Below are positions 23,736-32,767 of a stretch of DNA of 64,000 nt, in pieces. This DNA comes from JBEKZD01 sp050013395 (GTDB lineage Bacteria; Verrucomicrobiota; Verrucomicrobiia; Palsa-1439): NCBI GenBank assembly GCA_050013395.1, contig JBEKFI010000006.1, positions 19,766-83,765 of the forward strand, read 5' to 3'. Every line of letters starts with the position of its first letter. Within the stretch, counting starts at the first letter, position 1. Below the pieces are notes generated by a model, which had not been told where the DNA came from, did not search any database, and worked only from the letters and a program-made list of their open reading frames with translations. The translations under genes were made by a program, and so were the position numbers.

Positions 23736-26700
23736 CTACGGAACCAATCGGATGCGGTAGAAGCGCGAAGGCGCGGTGGTCGCGGCACCTATGTCAAGAT
23801 AGTTGGTGGTCGCGTCGCCACTGTCGGGAATGATAATCAGTCCGCTGATGTCACTGAAGTTGGTCGTGAAACTGCCGTCGGCGTCGGAGCCGGCCGCCTG
23901 CACCGCATTGGTCCGCCCGCCCGCCGTCATCCAAGTGATCTCCACATCGTCGCCTTCCTGCACGATGCCGGTAATGCGCAGCCCTGACGCGCTGTTGGTC
24001 GGATCGGTGCCGGCCTGAAACTCCTGTAGGTTGGTGAGTCCGTCGCCGTCGGGGTCGCCACTCGCGCCATCGTTGCCGCTCGAAGACTTCGGATTGAGAC
24101 CGTAATTCATCTCCCAAACGTTCGGGAGGCCATCACCGTCGGGGTCGCCGTTGGAACCATTGGCCCCCGTGGGGTCGAACATGTCAAGTCCGTTTGCCAA
24201 CTCCCAACCGTTTGGCAATCCATCGGCGTCCGCATCGAAGGACGAAACATAATTGACGCTGAGGAAGAAGACTGTTCCGCCGGTATGTATGAACCGGGAG
24301 CAGGCATTGGTCACGACCAGTCGGTCCACCACGAGCGCGCCGCCGCTGACTGTGAACGTGCCGCCGCGAACGTCCAGCGTTGCGGTGTGCGCCGCGTTAG
24401 TAACGTACAGTTTCCCGCCGGCGAGCGTTACCACGCCCGCTCCGCCGCCGCTGCAGTTCCCGATGACGAAATCGGACGACACTGTGTTGGTGCCACCGAC
24501 CTGTGTGAATCTGCCACCCGCCGAGGCAGTGATGTCACTCACATGCAAACTGCGAGCGAGGACGGTGCCGTTGGATTGTGTTAAGAACCCCGTCTCGGGC
24601 AGACCAACCGTGATCGTTCCATTGGTGACAAGTAACTGACCGCCCGTGATCCAGACTGTCGAGGTGCTGCCCGAGTTGAATTGCCCCATGGCTAGATCGT
24701 TTTGAACGGTAAGCTTACCGCCTGCGACAAGAAGCGTGGGGGAAGATTGATACGATGCTTGGAGCGCGACACCGCGCGCCAGCATATTGCCGTTAGAGAC
24801 TACCAACGTGCCACGGCTCTGGCCGATGATCACGTCTCCGTTTGTCACGGTGAGCTGTCCGCCGGTCACCCACACCGTGCCTGTTGCACTCTCGCGCGCA
24901 ATCCGCAGTTCGGAGCCAAGGGTCATGGTGCCGCCTGCAACGGTCAGCGTTCCCTTCCCGCCAAGATAGCCAACGCCGTAGTAACCGAAGTCGGTCGTGA
25001 CAATGCCGTTGGATACGACGATCTGGCCGAAGGTGTTGTAGTTGCCGAAGAACACAGGCGCGTCGAAGTTTCCACCATTGACAGTGACGATGGCGGGGGC
25101 CGATGGGTTGGTGTTTCCGATGTTTAAATAGCGAAACGCAGGCGAGATCAGAGTCCCTCCGGTCATCACGTCGAGGCTGCCGCGGACGCTCGCCCCGTTA
25201 CAACGCAACTCGCCGCCGTTTACCGTGATCTTTCCACGCGGATCGGCCAAAGTCCCGACAAGCATTTGCGCGTTGGCGATGGCCAGCACCCCGCCGTCAA
25301 TTCTCACGGCTCCGTTGGCAACGGTGAGGTTGCTGGTGTAGGTGCCGCCATTGACCTGCACAGTCGAGTTCGTGATAATCAACAAGCCATTCGTGCTGAT
25401 CGTGCACTGATTGATAATAGTCAGTGGCGTGTTCGTGCCCGCATTGGACAGCAGCAATGTATTCGTCGAGCCGGTCGGCGAGGAAAGCGCCAGGTTACTG
25501 ATCGTCATCGTGCTGGGAAAACTTCCTGATGTACTCGCATCAATCGTGACAGTCTTGGTGGTGGCGTTGGTGATCAACACCGCCGAGCGACTGGTGGAAG
25601 GAACCCTCCCGAACGCCCAGTTGTCGCTGCCTTCCCATTTGTCGCTGCCTGTATTGGTCCAGCGACTTTGGTCAGGCGGATGAGACGCCGCGTTGTTCGG
25701 CTGCGTGCCCGCTTGGTATTCTTCGAAATTGCTGAACCCGTCCCCATCCGGATCGCCACTGGCTCCGTCGTTGCCCGCAGCGGAAAGCGGGTTCAATCCG
25801 TACGCGGTTTCCCAACCATTCGGCAGACCGTCGCCATCCGCATCGCCGTTGATGTCGAGGGTGGTGGCACTGGCTTGGTTGCTGTAGTCGGAATTCCCTC
25901 CCGAGTTATACGCTCGGACGCGGTACCAGTAGGTCGTGGTCGCCGACAATCCTGTGTCGCTGTAGATCGTAACGTTGCTCGACACGGTTGCGATCTGCGT
26001 CCACGTCCCGGGCGTGCCGCTGTTGTCGGGGGCGCGCTCGATCTTGAAGCCGTCCTCGTTGGCCGCGTTATCCGTCCACCCTAGGTTGATCTGATTGATG
26101 GATACCGCCGTTGCTGTCAGACTCGACGGCGGCGCGGGCGGAAGTGGCAGAGTCGTCGCGCTCGCTTGGTTGCCATACGGCGAATTGCCGCCGGTGTTGT
26201 AGGCTCGGACGCGATACCAGTACTTCGTGTCCGCCGACACATTCGTGTCGCTGTAGGTCGTGACATCCGCGCCTACAGTTGCGATCTGCGTCCAAGTACC
26301 CGGAACTCCGCCATTGTCTGGTGCCCGCTCGGTCAAAAAACCGGTCTCGTCGCTGGAGTTATCAGTCCATGACAAGTTGATCTGGTTCGTAGAGACGGCG
26401 ATCGCTGTGAGGGCGGTCGGGGCGGCGGGACTGCACGTCATCGCGAGACCATGGTACTCACCCGCGGCGATGCTCACCACGCCCATCAATCCATCCGGCG
26501 GCGTTATCGAAGTGCCCCAGCTAACGACCGTGCCTTCACCTGTCAACGCCAAATTGTAAGAACCGCTGGTGCTGATGGCGACAACGTTGGTCAAACCGTT
26601 GGGCGGCGTTGCCTGGCCCTGATCGTTGCGACCCCAACCGACGACGGTGCCATCGCCCTTGAGCGCGAGGCTATATTCATCGCCTGCGGCAACGGCGACA

Positions 26701-28718
26701 ACTCCCGTCAGTCCGGCCGGCGGCGTAGCTTGGCCATAGTAATTGTTCCCCCAGCCAACAACGGTGCCATCGCTCCTGAGCCCGAGCCCGTGGATGTCGT
26801 AGCCTTTGGCGATGGCGACAATGCCGCTCAATCCTGGAGGCGTCACGTCACCGTAAGCTCCCCAACCGACGACGGTGCCATCGCTCCGAAGCGCCAAGCT
26901 GTCCCAGAAACCGGCGGCTATGGCGACCGCGTTCGTCAGTCCTGCGGGAGGCGTCGCTTGCCCGTAGTAATTCCAGCCCCAACCGACAACGCTGCCATCG
27001 CTTTTGAGAGCAAGGCTGTAGAGGCCACCGGCGGCAATAGCAACCACATTCGTCAGCCCGGGCGGAGGCGTCGCTTGTCCGTAGTCATTCGCTCCCCACC
27101 CGGCGACATTGCCGCTGCTTGACAAGGCCAAACTATGGTAACCGCCACCGGAGACAGCCACCACTCCTGTTAGACCGATCGGAGGTGTCGCGTAACCTTC
27201 CCAAACAACAATGGCCGGCGGGCACAAGGCCGAGGTGTTGGTGACCGTGACGCCGGAATAGTCCGAGCTAGTTACAGAATTATACGCCTGCACGCGGTAA
27301 TAATGAGTGGTGTCGGGGAACAGCCCGGTATTGCGATAACTTGTCGTATTAGCTAATACCTGCGCGATCTGCGTGAAGTTCGTCCCGTCGGTGGAACGCT
27401 CGATCTTGAACCCGTCCTCGTCGCCGGAGTTATCGGCCCACGACAAGTTGATCTGGCTACTGGAAACTGTTGTTGCCGTCAGACCCGATGGAGGCGCAAG
27501 CGGCGTGGTGGCACTCACTTCGTTGCTGCAGTCTGAATTCCCGCCCCCATTGTAGGCCCGCACCCGATACCAATAGGTCGTGTTCGGCAATAGCTCCGTG
27601 TCGCTGTGGTTGGTGACATTCGCGCCCACAGTCGTAATTTCCGCCCAAGCGCCCGGAACACCACCATTGTCCGGCGCCCGCTCGATCTTGAAGCCATCCT
27701 CGTTGTTGGAGTTGTCGGCCCATGACAGATTGATCTGATTGGTGGACACGGCTGTCGCCGTCAGAGCTGAGGGAGCAAGAGGCGGTGTCGTAGCGTTTGC
27801 TTGGTTGCTGTAGGTAGAATCACCGCCCGTGTTGTACGCCCGCACCCGGTACCAATACTTCGTGTCCGCCGATGCTGTCAGATCACTGTAGGCGGTAACG
27901 TTCGAACCGACGGTCGCAATCTGCGTCCACGCGCCTGGAACGCCGCCGATGTCGGGCGCCCGCTCGATCTTGAAACCGTCCTCGTTGCCGGAGTTATCCG
28001 TCCACGACAAGCTGATTTGGTTCGACGAGACAGTGCTCGCAGTGAGGCTCGACGGTGCGGCTGGCGGCAGCGGCAAGGTAGTGGCGCTGGTCTGGCTGCT
28101 GTAGGCTGAATCACCGCTCCCGCTGGATGCGCGAACACGGTACCAATACTTCGTGTTTGGTGATAACGGGGTGTCGCTGTAAGCCGTAACGTTGCTCGAC
28201 ACGGTTGCGATCTGCGTCCACACGCCCGGAGCACCACTGCTGTCTGGAGCGCGTTCGATTTTGAAACTGCTCTCAGTGTTCGAGTTGTCCGTCCAAGACA
28301 GGTTGATCTGGTTGGTGGAGATGGCTGTCGCCGTGAGACTCGATGGAGGCGGTGGCGGAGTGGTCGCACTGGCCTGGTTGCTGTAGGCGGAATCACCGCC
28401 GTTCTTGTACGCGCGCACACGGTACCAGTATCTCGTGTCCGCTGACACTCCCGTGTCGCTGTAGCTCGTGATATTCGCGCCCACGGTAGCGATCTGCGTC
28501 CAAGGTCCGGGAATGCCGCCGTTATCCAACGCCCGTTCGACCTTGAAGCCGGTCTCGTTGTTGGAGTTGTCCGTCCAAGACAGGTTGATCTGGTTGGTGG
28601 AGACGGCAGTGGCCGCCAGGTTCGTCGGCGCTTTCGGAGCGGCGTGGGCAGAGGAATAAAACGCGGTGAGCCAGAGGAACAGGCCGCATACCGACCAGCA
28701 TTGAAGGTGCTTCTTCAT
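23736..28718 (-). CDS. Giant secreted FN3 / RCC1 / beta-helix repeat protein
   Basis: About 1660 residues from ATG 28718 with signal peptide (MKKHLQCWSVCGLFLWLTAF...SSAHA). Order of parts: five fibronectin type III domains (~30-485; each with INLSWTDNS and YWYRVRAY), about seven RCC1-type repeats (~490-740; SLALKSDGSVVGWG, YYGQATPPAGLTN), two more FN3 domains, a DGDADGDGLPNGWE-type Ca-binding-like segment, a long beta-helix region of autotransporter-like repeats (~1010-1480; GGTMTLGSELRIA, VTGGQLTVTNGDVIIGQSRG), then two more DxDGDGLPN segments and a tail ending SRFYRIRLVP. Probably a cell-surface or secreted binding protein; the C-terminal tail may be a sorting signal. The FN3 units are very alike, which points to recent duplication. 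Confidence 0.9.
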   Translation of the reverse strand: MKKHLQCWSVCGLFLWLTAFYSSAHAAPKAPTNLAATAVSTNQINLSWTDNSNNETGFKVERALDNGGIPGPWTQIATVGANITSYSDTGVSADTRYWYRVRAYKNGGDSAYSNQASATTPPPPPSSLTATAISTNQINLSWTDNSNTESSFKIERAPDSSGAPGVWTQIATVSSNVTAYSDTPLSPNTKYWYRVRASSGSGDSAYSSQTSATTLPLPPAAPSSLTASTVSSNQISLSWTDNSGNEDGFKIERAPDIGGVPGAWTQIATVGSNVTAYSDLTASADTKYWYRVRAYNTGGDSTYSNQANATTPPLAPSALTATAVSTNQINLSWADNSNNEDGFKIERAPDNGGVPGAWAEITTVGANVTNHSDTELLPNTTYWYRVRAYNGGGNSDCSNEVSATTPLAPPSGLTATTVSSSQINLSWADNSGDEDGFKIERSTDGTNFTQIAQVLANTTSYRNTGLFPDTTHYYRVQAYNSVTSSDYSGVTVTNTSALCPPAIVVWEGYATPPIGLTGVVAVSGGGYHSLALSSSGNVAGWGANDYGQATPPPGLTNVVAIAAGGLYSLALKSDGSVVGWGWNYYGQATPPAGLTNAVAIAAGFWDSLALRSDGTVVGWGAYGDVTPPGLSGIVAIAKGYDIHGLGLRSDGTVVGWGNNYYGQATPPAGLTGVVAVAAGDEYSLALKGDGTVVGWGRNDQGQATPPNGLTNVVAISTSGSYNLALTGEGTVVSWGTSITPPDGLMGVVSIAAGEYHGLAMTCSPAAPTALTAIAVSTNQINLSWTDNSSDETGFLTERAPDNGGVPGTWTQIATVGADVTTYSDTNVSADTKYWYRVRAYNTGGNSPYGNQASATTLPLPPAPPSSLTATAVSINQINLGWTDNAANEDGFKIERAPDNSGTPGTWTQIATVSSNVTIYSDTGLSATTTYWYRVRAYNSGGNSDYSNQASATTLDINGDADGDGLPNGWETAYGLNPLSAAGNDGASGDPDGDGFSNFEEYQAGTQPNNAASHPPDQSRWTNTGSDKWEGSDNWAFGRVPSTSRSAVLITNATTKTVTIDASTSGSFPSTMTISNLALSSPTGSTNTLLLSNAGTNTPLTIINQCTISTNGLLIITNSTVQVNGGTYTSNLTVANGAVRIDGGVLAIANAQMLVGTLADPRGKITVNGGELRCNGASVRGSLDVMTGGTLISPAFRYLNIGNTNPSAPAIVTVNGGNFDAPVFFGNYNTFGQIVVSNGIVTTDFGYYGVGYLGGKGTLTVAGGTMTLGSELRIARESATGTVWVTGGQLTVTNGDVIIGQSRGTLVVSNGNMLARGVALQASYQSSPTLLVAGGKLTVQNDLAMGQFNSGSTSTVWITGGQLLVTNGTITVGLPETGFLTQSNGTVLARSLHVSDITASAGGRFTQVGGTNTVSSDFVIGNCSGGGAGVVTLAGGKLYVTNAAHTATLDVRGGTFTVSGGALVVDRLVVTNACSRFIHTGGTVFFLSVNYVSSFDADADGLPNGWELANGLDMFDPTGANGSNGDPDGDGLPNVWEMNYGLNPKSSSGNDGASGDPDGDGLTNLQEFQAGTDPTNSASGLRITGIVQEGDDVEITWMTAGGRTNAVQAAGSDADGSFTTNFSDISGLIIIPDSGDATTNYLDIGAATTAPSRFYRIRLVP

Positions 28719-29059
28719 TTCTCTCACCCAATCTCGTCGCGACCGAAGACTGATACGCCGAATCCTAACGAGCGGGGTAGGGGCTAGCAGTTTACTGGTT
28801 TCGAGTCGAGCGAAAACTGGCGTTCGGCGAGGTTTCCAAAGTGGACGGGAGACCTTCGGTCGAAGACGGTGCGCGGTCAGGAGACCGGCGCACAACGTCA
28901 CGACACGCTTCATTTGGAGGGCTACGCTCCGTCGTGGCCGCCGGAACATCACGGACGCGACGGAGAGCGCGTCCCTCCAACCAGCCGAGCGAATCAACTG
29001 TGCCGGAGTACCGGCTTTTGCTTTTCAGGCTACGACCGGTCGGCTAAGGTTCTCCCGCC
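28719..29059. other. Intergenic region with dispersed repeats
   Basis: No gene seen. It holds gtgcgcggtcaggagaccgg (28868, related to ~8617) and an imperfect inverted pair, ggagggctacgctccgtcg (28917) against cgacggagagcgcgtccctc (28958). Promoters for the giant protein (left) and hpt (right) should lie here but are not obvious. Confidence 0.5.
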
Positions 29060-29620
29060 ATGCAGCCGATGCGCGACGACCTCGAAGAAATCCTGATCAC
29101 CGAACAGCAAATCCAGCAGCGAATGGATGCGTTGGCGTTGGAAATCCAGTGCGAGTATGCGGCGAAAGATTTGACGTTGGTGGCAGTGCTGACAGGCAGC
29201 GTGATGTTCATCGCCGACCTGTTGAGACGATTGCCGATGCAGCTCCGGTTCGATTACATCGGCGTTTCCAGTTACCAAGGCGAGACGCGTTCGACGGGCG
29301 ATCTCATCGTCACCAAAGCCTTGACCTTGGACGTCCGCGGACACGACGTGCTCGTGGTGGACGATATTCTCGACACGGGACTGACGTTGGTGAAAATCCG
29401 CGAGATGATTCTCAAGCTGCAGCCGCGCAGCCTGAAGTTCGGCGTTTTTCTGGAGAAGGACGTCCCTCACCATGAAGGGTTTCAAGCCCACTTTGTCGCC
29501 TTCCGCATCCCGGACAAGTTCGTCGTCGGCTACGGACTGGACTATCAGGAGCGGTACCGCAACCTGCCGTATGTGGCGACGCTCCGACCCGAAGTAACCA
29601 GTCATGGAGATGCGATCTAA
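29060..29620 (+). CDS. hpt: Hypoxanthine phosphoribosyltransferase
   Basis: A 186-residue type I phosphoribosyltransferase. The PRPP-binding motif is VLVVDDILDTGLTL (~97-110). Upstream lie LVAVLTGSVMFIADLLRRL and the FDYIGVSSYQGETRSTGD flexible loop; downstream are KFGVFLEKDV and FVVGYGLDYQERYRNLPYV, the hypoxanthine-recognition region. It salvages hypoxanthine and guanine to IMP and GMP. MQPM offers a second ATG 9 bases in. The gene stands alone and is followed by a dispersed repeat. Confidence 0.95.
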   Translation: MQPMRDDLEEILITEQQIQQRMDALALEIQCEYAAKDLTLVAVLTGSVMFIADLLRRLPMQLRFDYIGVSSYQGETRSTGDLIVTKALTLDVRGHDVLVVDDILDTGLTLVKIREMILKLQPRSLKFGVFLEKDVPHHEGFQAHFVAFRIPDKFVVGYGLDYQERYRNLPYVATLRPEVTSHGDAI

Positions 29621-29628
29621 GATGTCGG

Positions 29629-29710
29629 CCCCTCACCTTGATCCTCTCCCCCGAGCGGGGAGAGGAATTCCCCTCTCCCTTTTCGCAAGGGAGAGGGTCC
29701 GTGTGAGGGT
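29629..29710. repeat. CCCTCACCTTGATCCTCTCCC-type dispersed repeat
   Basis: Outer ends ccctcacc/ggtgaggg-like, with internal ctccccgagcgggga- and ctctccct/agggagag-type hairpins. Lies just after hpt and could act as its 3' end hairpin. A fragment of the GTGGGAGCGG palindrome (tccgctcccac, 29751-29761) precedes the next gene. Confidence 0.8.
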
Positions 29711-29770
29711 TTTGCCTGCCACTGCTCATCGCAATCAATCGCAAATGCAATCCGCTCCCACAGAAATGCC

Positions 29771-30400
29771 ATGACCATCACCGTCCAATTCTTCAGTTTT
29801 CTGCGCCCACTTGTTGGGCAGAATGAACTACAACTTGAAGTCGCGCCAGAATCGACCGTGGCCGATGCGCTGGCTGAGTTACACCGCCGGTTCCCCAAGC
29901 TGAAGGAAGCGGAGAAGACCACGCTGATCGCGGTCGGCGTCGAGTTTGCGAAGCCCAAGGACAGGCTGCGCGACGGCGACGTGCTTGCGTTAATGCCGCC
30001 GCTGCATGGCGGTGCGGACGACGAACTTCTCATCACCGACCAGCCGATCCATCCAGTCGAAGCGCACGTCGGCCCGGCCGTAGGCGACGTGGGCGGTATT
30101 GTCGTGTTCTGGGGGGTCGTGCGCGACATCGAAGAGAGTCAACAAATCACGGCGCTCGATTACACCGCCTACCGCGAAATGGCCGAGCACCAGTTCCGCA
30201 ACTTGCTCGCCGAGACGCGCAAGAAGTGGCCGCTCAAACGCATCCGCGTCGTTCATCGTCTCGGCGTCATCCCCGTCGGCGAGCCGTCGCTGTTGGTGCG
30301 CGTCGAAGCCGCTCACCGCGGCGAAGCGTTCGCCGCGGCGCAGTTCATCATTGACGAACTGAAACAGAAAGTCCCGATCTGGAAACGCGGCGCTACTTGA
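29771..30400 (+). CDS. MoaD-MoaE fusion (molybdopterin synthase)
   Basis: 209 residues. 1-81 is MoaD (MTITVQFFSFLRPLVGQNEL, then DRLRDGDVLALMPPLHGG). 82-209 is MoaE (VGGIVVFWGVVRDIEESQQI, RIRVVHRLGVIPVGEPSLLV, AHRGEAFAAAQFIIDELKQK and VPIWKRG). Molybdopterin synthase turns cPMP into molybdopterin using a thiocarboxylate on the MoaD C-terminal Gly-Gly. Here that Gly-Gly is internal, as in MoaX of Mycobacterium tuberculosis, which is cleaved after it. Release by proteolysis is inferred. The catalytic Lys of MoaE (KxPxWK) is present. No other molybdenum-cofactor genes are nearby. Confidence 0.92.
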   Translation: MTITVQFFSFLRPLVGQNELQLEVAPESTVADALAELHRRFPKLKEAEKTTLIAVGVEFAKPKDRLRDGDVLALMPPLHGGADDELLITDQPIHPVEAHVGPAVGDVGGIVVFWGVVRDIEESQQITALDYTAYREMAEHQFRNLLAETRKKWPLKRIRVVHRLGVIPVGEPSLLVRVEAAHRGEAFAAAQFIIDELKQKVPIWKRGAT

Positions 30401-30719
30401 CGACGTTCTTCGGCGTGCCCGCTGCGAATGCCACGATGTTGTCCGCTGTCGTCTGGAGGATTCGCTCCAGCGCTTCCTGGCTGTTGAAGGCATTGTGCCG
30501 GGTAAAGACGACGTTGGACTTCTTCAGAATGACGTGGTTCTGAATCGCCTGCCGTAACCGCTCGGGGTTCACCGCGTCGCCCAGCAATGCGCTCTCTTCG
30601 TAGATAGCCTCTTCGCCCTCCAACACCTCGCGGATCGCCACCACCTCGTGCGCGCCGTCCACGTGCTCGCGCAGGTATTGCTCTTCCCAGTCGTGAAGTT
30701 CAAAGAAGACGATTCGCAT
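30393..30719 (-). pseudogene. 2-hydroxyacid dehydrogenase with the NAD domain deleted
   Basis: A 108-residue frame. The first ~40 residues (MRIVFFELHDWEEQYLREHV) look like the start of a D-isomer-specific 2-hydroxyacid dehydrogenase. The rest (SNVVFTRHNAFNSQEALERI, then LQTTADNIVAFAAGTP) looks like its very end, including the catalytic-His motif region (TRHNAFN). The family is ~330 residues; the Rossmann domain with GxGxxG, about 220 residues, is missing around ~ELEGEEAIYEE. The frame is preserved across the deletion. It cannot be an active dehydrogenase. It converges on moaDE with an 8-base overlap. Confidence 0.7.
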
Positions 30720-30732
30720 CTCACCGCTCTTT

Positions 30733-30890
30733 GTCATTCTGAGCGAAGCGAAACCGCTGCTGGCCGTCTGTCGTTCGACGGCAAATCTCTGCTGTTTCTC
30801 GCAGTCTCCGGAACGACTGAGACCCTTCCCCTTCGCGGACTCAGGGCTTCGGCTCACGACACTCAGGGTGACAAAACCAAAGTGGCGGGC
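30733..30890. repeat. GTCATTCTGAGCGAAGCG-type repeat region
   Basis: gtcattctgagcgaagcg (30733) and an inverted cactcagggtgacaaa (~30864) bound a 150-base stretch with further small palindromes. Relatives at 33514-33540 (gcttcgctcagaatgacaaa) and 41730-41753. No gene in it. Confidence 0.65.
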
Positions 30891-30928
30891 ACTCCTCAAG
30901 CACGGTTTTGGCGAAAGGGTGCGACCCT

Positions 30929-31981
30929 TCATGCGTGACGCGCTTCCCATTGTTGTTCAGCTTCGGTGAAGTATTCGACGCGCACCTTCTTCCATTCCTT
31001 GGTCGAGTAGAGCGCGGCATAGTCGGTGATGCCGGTTTCCCTGGAAATCTCCGCCAGCACGGTTTCGCACTCTGCCGGTGTGCGGCCGTGAACCATCGTG
31101 AACAGGTTGTACGGCCAGTCGGGATAGGTCGGGCGCCGATAGCAGTGCGTCACCGCGCGAAACCCGGCCATCTTCTCGCCCGCGGCCAGAATCTCGGCGT
31201 CGGTACCGCCCACGGCCCAGACGCCCATGGCGTTCGCGGTGAACCCGACCTCGCGATGCCGCAGCACGGCGCTGAAGCGGCGCATCCTGCCGTTTTCGAT
31301 CATGGCCGCAGCAGTCCGCTGCAGTTCTTCGAGGCTGACGCCGAGTCGCGACGCGGTGGCGACGAACGGTTCGGGTTCAATCGCCAAGTCCTTCTGCATC
31401 TCGCGCACGAACCGAATCTCCAAATCCGTCAGCGACGTGTCGGCTGCCTTGCGGTCTTTGTGCGTGTAGCCACCAGACTTCTTCTCGCACAGATTGGCTG
31501 TGCCTTCGACGTCGAGTTCGACGCCGATCTTGAACAGGTGGAGTGTCGGCAGCAGCCGCGTCGTGATCGCGCCGCTGGTCTCGTGGAGAACCTGCACCGT
31601 CCGCTCCAGACCGAGCCGCGAGTCGGGGCTGACTGCGATGGTGTACCAGAGGTTGAACGCGTGGTTGCGCTGGTAGTTGTGCGAGACGCCGGGGTGCGCG
31701 TTGACGATCGCAGCGGCGGCGTCCATCCCGCTCCGAGCGGGATCCACGCGGGCGGAGTCGTACTGCGCCGCCACCAGCGACGATTCGTAACCGAGCGAGC
31801 GCGTGTCGAAAATGGCGCTGATCTGGCGGATGATTTTGGCAGCCTTCAACGCCCGCACGCGTTCCATCACCTCCGCCTCGCCGACACCGCCGAGCCGTTC
31901 GCCGACCTCGCCCCAGGGTCGGGGCGCGATCGGTACCTCGGTTTGCAGGAGGTTCAACAGCTTCTTGTCGGTGCCATCCAT
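30929..31981 (-). CDS. AhbA-AhbB-like fusion, siroheme decarboxylase / Lrp-AsnC type
   Basis: 350 residues made of two copies of an HTH-AsnC plus ligand-domain unit. The first has MDGTDKKLLNLLQTEVPIAP, ending YQRNHAFNLWYTIAV; the second has LEIRFVREMQKDLAIEPEPF, ending HCYRRPTYPDWPYNLFTMVH. The HNYxRxHxFNLWxT and CYRRPxxPDWPYNLFTMxHG strings are typical of siroheme decarboxylases AhbA/AhbB (NirDL/GH), which convert siroheme to didecarboxysiroheme for heme or heme d1. Normally these are two proteins; here they are one chain. ATG 31981 is chosen (starts with the HTH). No other ahb or nir gene is in view. Confidence 0.85.
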   Translation of the reverse strand: MDGTDKKLLNLLQTEVPIAPRPWGEVGERLGGVGEAEVMERVRALKAAKIIRQISAIFDTRSLGYESSLVAAQYDSARVDPARSGMDAAAAIVNAHPGVSHNYQRNHAFNLWYTIAVSPDSRLGLERTVQVLHETSGAITTRLLPTLHLFKIGVELDVEGTANLCEKKSGGYTHKDRKAADTSLTDLEIRFVREMQKDLAIEPEPFVATASRLGVSLEELQRTAAAMIENGRMRRFSAVLRHREVGFTANAMGVWAVGGTDAEILAAGEKMAGFRAVTHCYRRPTYPDWPYNLFTMVHGRTPAECETVLAEISRETGITDYAALYSTKEWKKVRVEYFTEAEQQWEARHA

Positions 31982-32105
31982 ACGGTCTGCATGCGTCTCA
32001 GCGCCAAGATACGGGAACTTGCCCGCCGCGGCAACCCGCATCCATCTTGCGGTGGACGCTCGCGGACAATTCGGCTACTATTCCGGGCAAACCGAGCAGA
32101 CATCC

Positions 32106-32420
32106 ATGAGCGAATTCGTCCCCGTGGCCAAGGTGGCCGACCTCAAACCCGGCGAATGCAGGACCGTCATGGCGGACGGGCGGGAACTCGCTCTGTTCAA
32201 CGTCGGGGCAAAGTTCTACTGTCTGGACAACGTTTGCCCGCACCGCGGCGGCCCGTTGGGCGAGGGGACGCTCGACGGGACCGTCGTCACCTGCCCGTGG
32301 CACGGCTGGCGGTTTGATGTGACGACCGGCGTGTCGCCCGTTGTGCCGACCGCGAAGGTGGAGAAGTTCGACTGCGTCGTCGAAGGCAACGATGTGAAGG
32401 TGAAATTGAATGGCAATTAA
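32106..32420 (+). CDS. Rieske [2Fe-2S] ferredoxin-like protein
   Basis: A 104-residue protein. Cluster ligands are in NVCPHRGGPLGEG (C-x-H, ~43-45) and VTCPWHGWRFD (C-x-x-H, ~63-66). The fold is that of the small Rieske subunit of NirD or dioxygenase type. It probably carries electrons to an oxygenase or reductase encoded elsewhere. It overlaps the next gene by 11 bases, suggesting a small operon. Confidence 0.93.
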   Translation: MSEFVPVAKVADLKPGECRTVMADGRELALFNVGAKFYCLDNVCPHRGGPLGEGTLDGTVVTCPWHGWRFDVTTGVSPVVPTAKVEKFDCVVEGNDVKVKLNGN

Positions 32421-32700
32421 ATCCGCATACGAACTCGCCCTGGAGCGGATGGCGAAACAATCGCCACAGCCCACCCGTAAGCTCACCGCCGAAGGCAAGG
32501 CGAAGTTGGCCGAGCTTGACCGCGTTTACACGGCGAAGATCGCCGAGCAGGAGTTCGCGCTGAAACCCAAGATTGCCGAAGCCCGCGCCGCGGGAAAGTT
32601 TGAAGACGCCGAGAAGCTGGAAGAAACCCTGCACGCCGAAGTCCAAAAGCTCCGTGGCAAACTCGAAGCGGAGAAGGAAGCCGTGCGGCGGGGCAAGTGA
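32410..32700 (+). CDS. Small coiled-coil protein, unknown function
   Basis: A 96-residue, charged, all-helical protein: ELALERMAKQ, then KLTAEGKAKLAELDRVYTAK and EEAxKLxGKLEAEKEAVRRG near the end. It has the look of a helical hairpin or coiled coil. The start overlaps the end of the Rieske gene by 11 bases, so it is cotranslated with it. No family recognised. Confidence 0.75.
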   Translation: MAIKSAYELALERMAKQSPQPTRKLTAEGKAKLAELDRVYTAKIAEQEFALKPKIAEARAAGKFEDAEKLEETLHAEVQKLRGKLEAEKEAVRRGK

Positions 32701-32727
32701 ACGCCTGAACGCTCAACGCTCAACGCT

Positions 32728-32754
32728 TTCACCCCGAAAGCCTTCGGGGCAAGC
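32728..32754. repeat. CACCCCGAAAGCCTTCGGGG palindrome at the queC start
   Basis: The same 20-base palindrome is part of the composite repeats at 12.8 and 23.6 kb. Here it stands alone, preceded by cgctcaacgctcaacgct tandem units. Confidence 0.75.
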
Positions 32755-32767
32755 CGCTCAACGCCAG

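Noticed and set aside
28719..28997. Upstream extension of the giant protein to a TTG at 28997
   Set aside because: It would put 93 basic, repeat-encoded residues before a normal signal peptide.
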